Shown in pieces: positions 12,701 to 13,635 of a DNA stretch of 13,635 nucleotides. The notes beneath the pieces are model-generated. The model was not told the DNA's origin. It did no database searches and saw only the letters and a program-made list of their open reading frames with translations. Source of the DNA: Brevundimonas sp. (GTDB taxonomy: Bacteria > Pseudomonadota > Alphaproteobacteria > Caulobacterales > Caulobacteraceae). A program made the position numbers and the translations under genes. The stretch covers positions 1-13,635 of the forward strand of contig JADCBH010000318.1 of assembly GCA_020253595.1 (NCBI GenBank), given 5' to 3'. Numbering within the stretch: the stretch's first letter is position 1; every line of letters starts with the position of its first letter.

Positions 12701-13635
12701 TTAAGACGGCAGGCGCGACCGAAGGGCGCGGGTCGGCCGGTCACGGCGATCCTCCGGCGCGGCCGCCTGGAAAATCTCGCGGAAACGGTCACGCCGCTCA
12801 TGGATCGAGGCGAGCACCAGGCCCATCGGAATGCCCAGATCGACCAGGGTGTTCTCGGCCAGTTGCAGGCTGGCCTCGGTCGTCTCCGGCACCGCATCGG
12901 TGACGCCGAGGGCATAGAGGCGCGCGGCATGGCGGTCATCACGGGCCCGGGCGATGATCGGCAGGTCCTGGCGCAGGGCGCGGGCGGCGATGACGACGTC
13001 ATCCACCTTGCCCGGCGCGTCCATGGTCACCACCAGCGCCTTCACCTCATCGATGCCGCAGAGCCTGAGCAGCTCGGGACGGCTGGCGTCGCCATAGGAC
13101 ACGTCGAAGCCCTCGCGCCGCGCCGCCGCCACGGTCGAGACGTCGCTGTCCACGGCGATGAAGCGCTGCCCGTGTTCGCTCAGCATCTCGGCGACCAGAT
13201 GCCCGACCCGACCGAAACCGACGATGAGGACGTCACCGGACTGGGGCGAAGGCGCGAGCGGCGCTGCCACAGGCTCGGGCGGCGCCGCCTTCAGCAATCT
13301 CTCGGCCACGAGTGCCATCAGGGGAATTGTGAAGATGCTGATCGTGGCCGAAACGAGCACCGCCTGGGTGAAGCCGGGATCAGCGACGCCTTCCACTAGG
13401 CCGGTGTTCAGGATCACGAAGGCGAACTCGCCCGCGGGGCCCAGCAACAGCGCCGTCTCGATCGCGCCGCGCAAGGGCACGCCCCAGAGCCGGGCCAGAC
13501 CGAAGATCAGGCCCGCCTTGATCGCCGTCAGCAACAGCGCGATGCCGAACACCCCCACCGGATTGGCGGCCACAGCGTCCAGATCCAGCCCGATACCGAC
13601 GCCGACGAAGAACACCCCCAGCAGCAGGCCCTTGA
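12701..13635 (-). CDS. KefB/KefC-type monovalent cation:proton antiporter with RCK domain, 5' partial
   Basis: C-terminal part of an inner-membrane CPA2 antiporter that exports K+ (or Na+) against protons. The frame is open to the right edge, where residues read FKGLLLGVFFVGVGIGLDL, matching the conserved KefB/KefC helix. The GTG at 13615 is therefore not the start. Three further hydrophobic segments follow (FGIALLLTAIKAGLIFGLA, ALLLGPAGEFAFVIL and AVLVSATISIFTIPLMALVA). After a proline/alanine linker comes a cytosolic RCK/TrkA-N domain with dinucleotide motif GFGRVGHLVAEML and acidic VDSD at the end of strand two. The tail (IHERRDRFREIFQAAAPEDR) is short, and no TrkA-C domain is evident. KefB/KefC proteins respond to glutathione adducts; whether this one does cannot be told. 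The partner KefF/KefG is not in view. Confidence 0.92.
   Translation of the reverse strand, partial: KGLLLGVFFVGVGIGLDLDAVAANPVGVFGIALLLTAIKAGLIFGLARLWGVPLRGAIETALLLGPAGEFAFVILNTGLVEGVADPGFTQAVLVSATISIFTIPLMALVAERLLKAAPPEPVAAPLAPSPQSGDVLIVGFGRVGHLVAEMLSEHGQRFIAVDSDVSTVAAARREGFDVSYGDASRPELLRLCGIDEVKALVVTMDAPGKVDDVVIAARALRQDLPIIARARDDRHAARLYALGVTDAVPETTEASLQLAENTLVDLGIPMGLVLASIHERRDRFREIFQAAAPEDRRDRPTRALRSRLPS

Overview
High-GC alphaproteobacterial chromosome segment. The closest fit is Caulobacterales (Brevundimonas or Caulobacter type). The grounds are codons rich in G/C at the third position, a GTTC-N7-GTTC LexA operator on uvrB, -10-like boxes lying directly in front of ATG codons, and GANTC (CcrM-type) sites in regulatory places. 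The genus is an inference; there is no rRNA or other marker in the window.

Layout. 2-2716 (+): the 3' part of a large Eco57I-type N6-adenine DNA methyltransferase, probably a type IIG restriction-modification or phage-defence enzyme, cut by the left edge. 2748-3026 (+): a small unknown protein 31 bp behind it. 3039-3827 (-): an isocitrate lyase/PEP mutase family enzyme. 3921-4727 (-): a lipoprotein with a nine-proline run. 4728-4834: divergent promoter region. 4835-7192 (+): uvrB with a long N-terminal extension and an SOS box lying on its start codon. 7237-8085 (+): an A+T-rich two-gene islet (DUF2188 protein, then a TIR/deoxyribosyltransferase-like Rossmann protein of unknown function). 8144-9178 (+): a small protein that may be DpnD-like, followed by a clear homologue of the methyl-directed restriction enzyme DpnI. 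9179-9741: a 563-bp non-coding stretch filled with two families of inverted palindromic repeats. 9742-10635 (+): an unrecognised HTH/coiled-coil protein. 10732-11853 (+): a Rieske oxygenase alpha subunit. 11857-12516 (-): a TetR regulator ending 3 bp from the Rieske stop. 12701-13635 (-): a KefB/KefC-type cation:proton antiporter with an RCK domain, cut by the right edge.

How it fits together. uvrB is a core DNA-repair gene flanked by accessory genes acting on foreign DNA: a methyltransferase with a compositionally foreign recognition domain about 2 kb upstream, and the islet plus DpnI homologue immediately downstream. A DpnI-type enzyme cuts G(m6A)TC. This is compatible with a host that methylates GANTC but not GATC, and would defend against Dam-methylated DNA. 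The most novel candidate is the DUF2188 + TIR-like Rossmann pair beside the possible DpnD-like/DpnI pair. The metabolic genes (PEP mutase family, Rieske/TetR, antiporter) look like ordinary chromosomal content.
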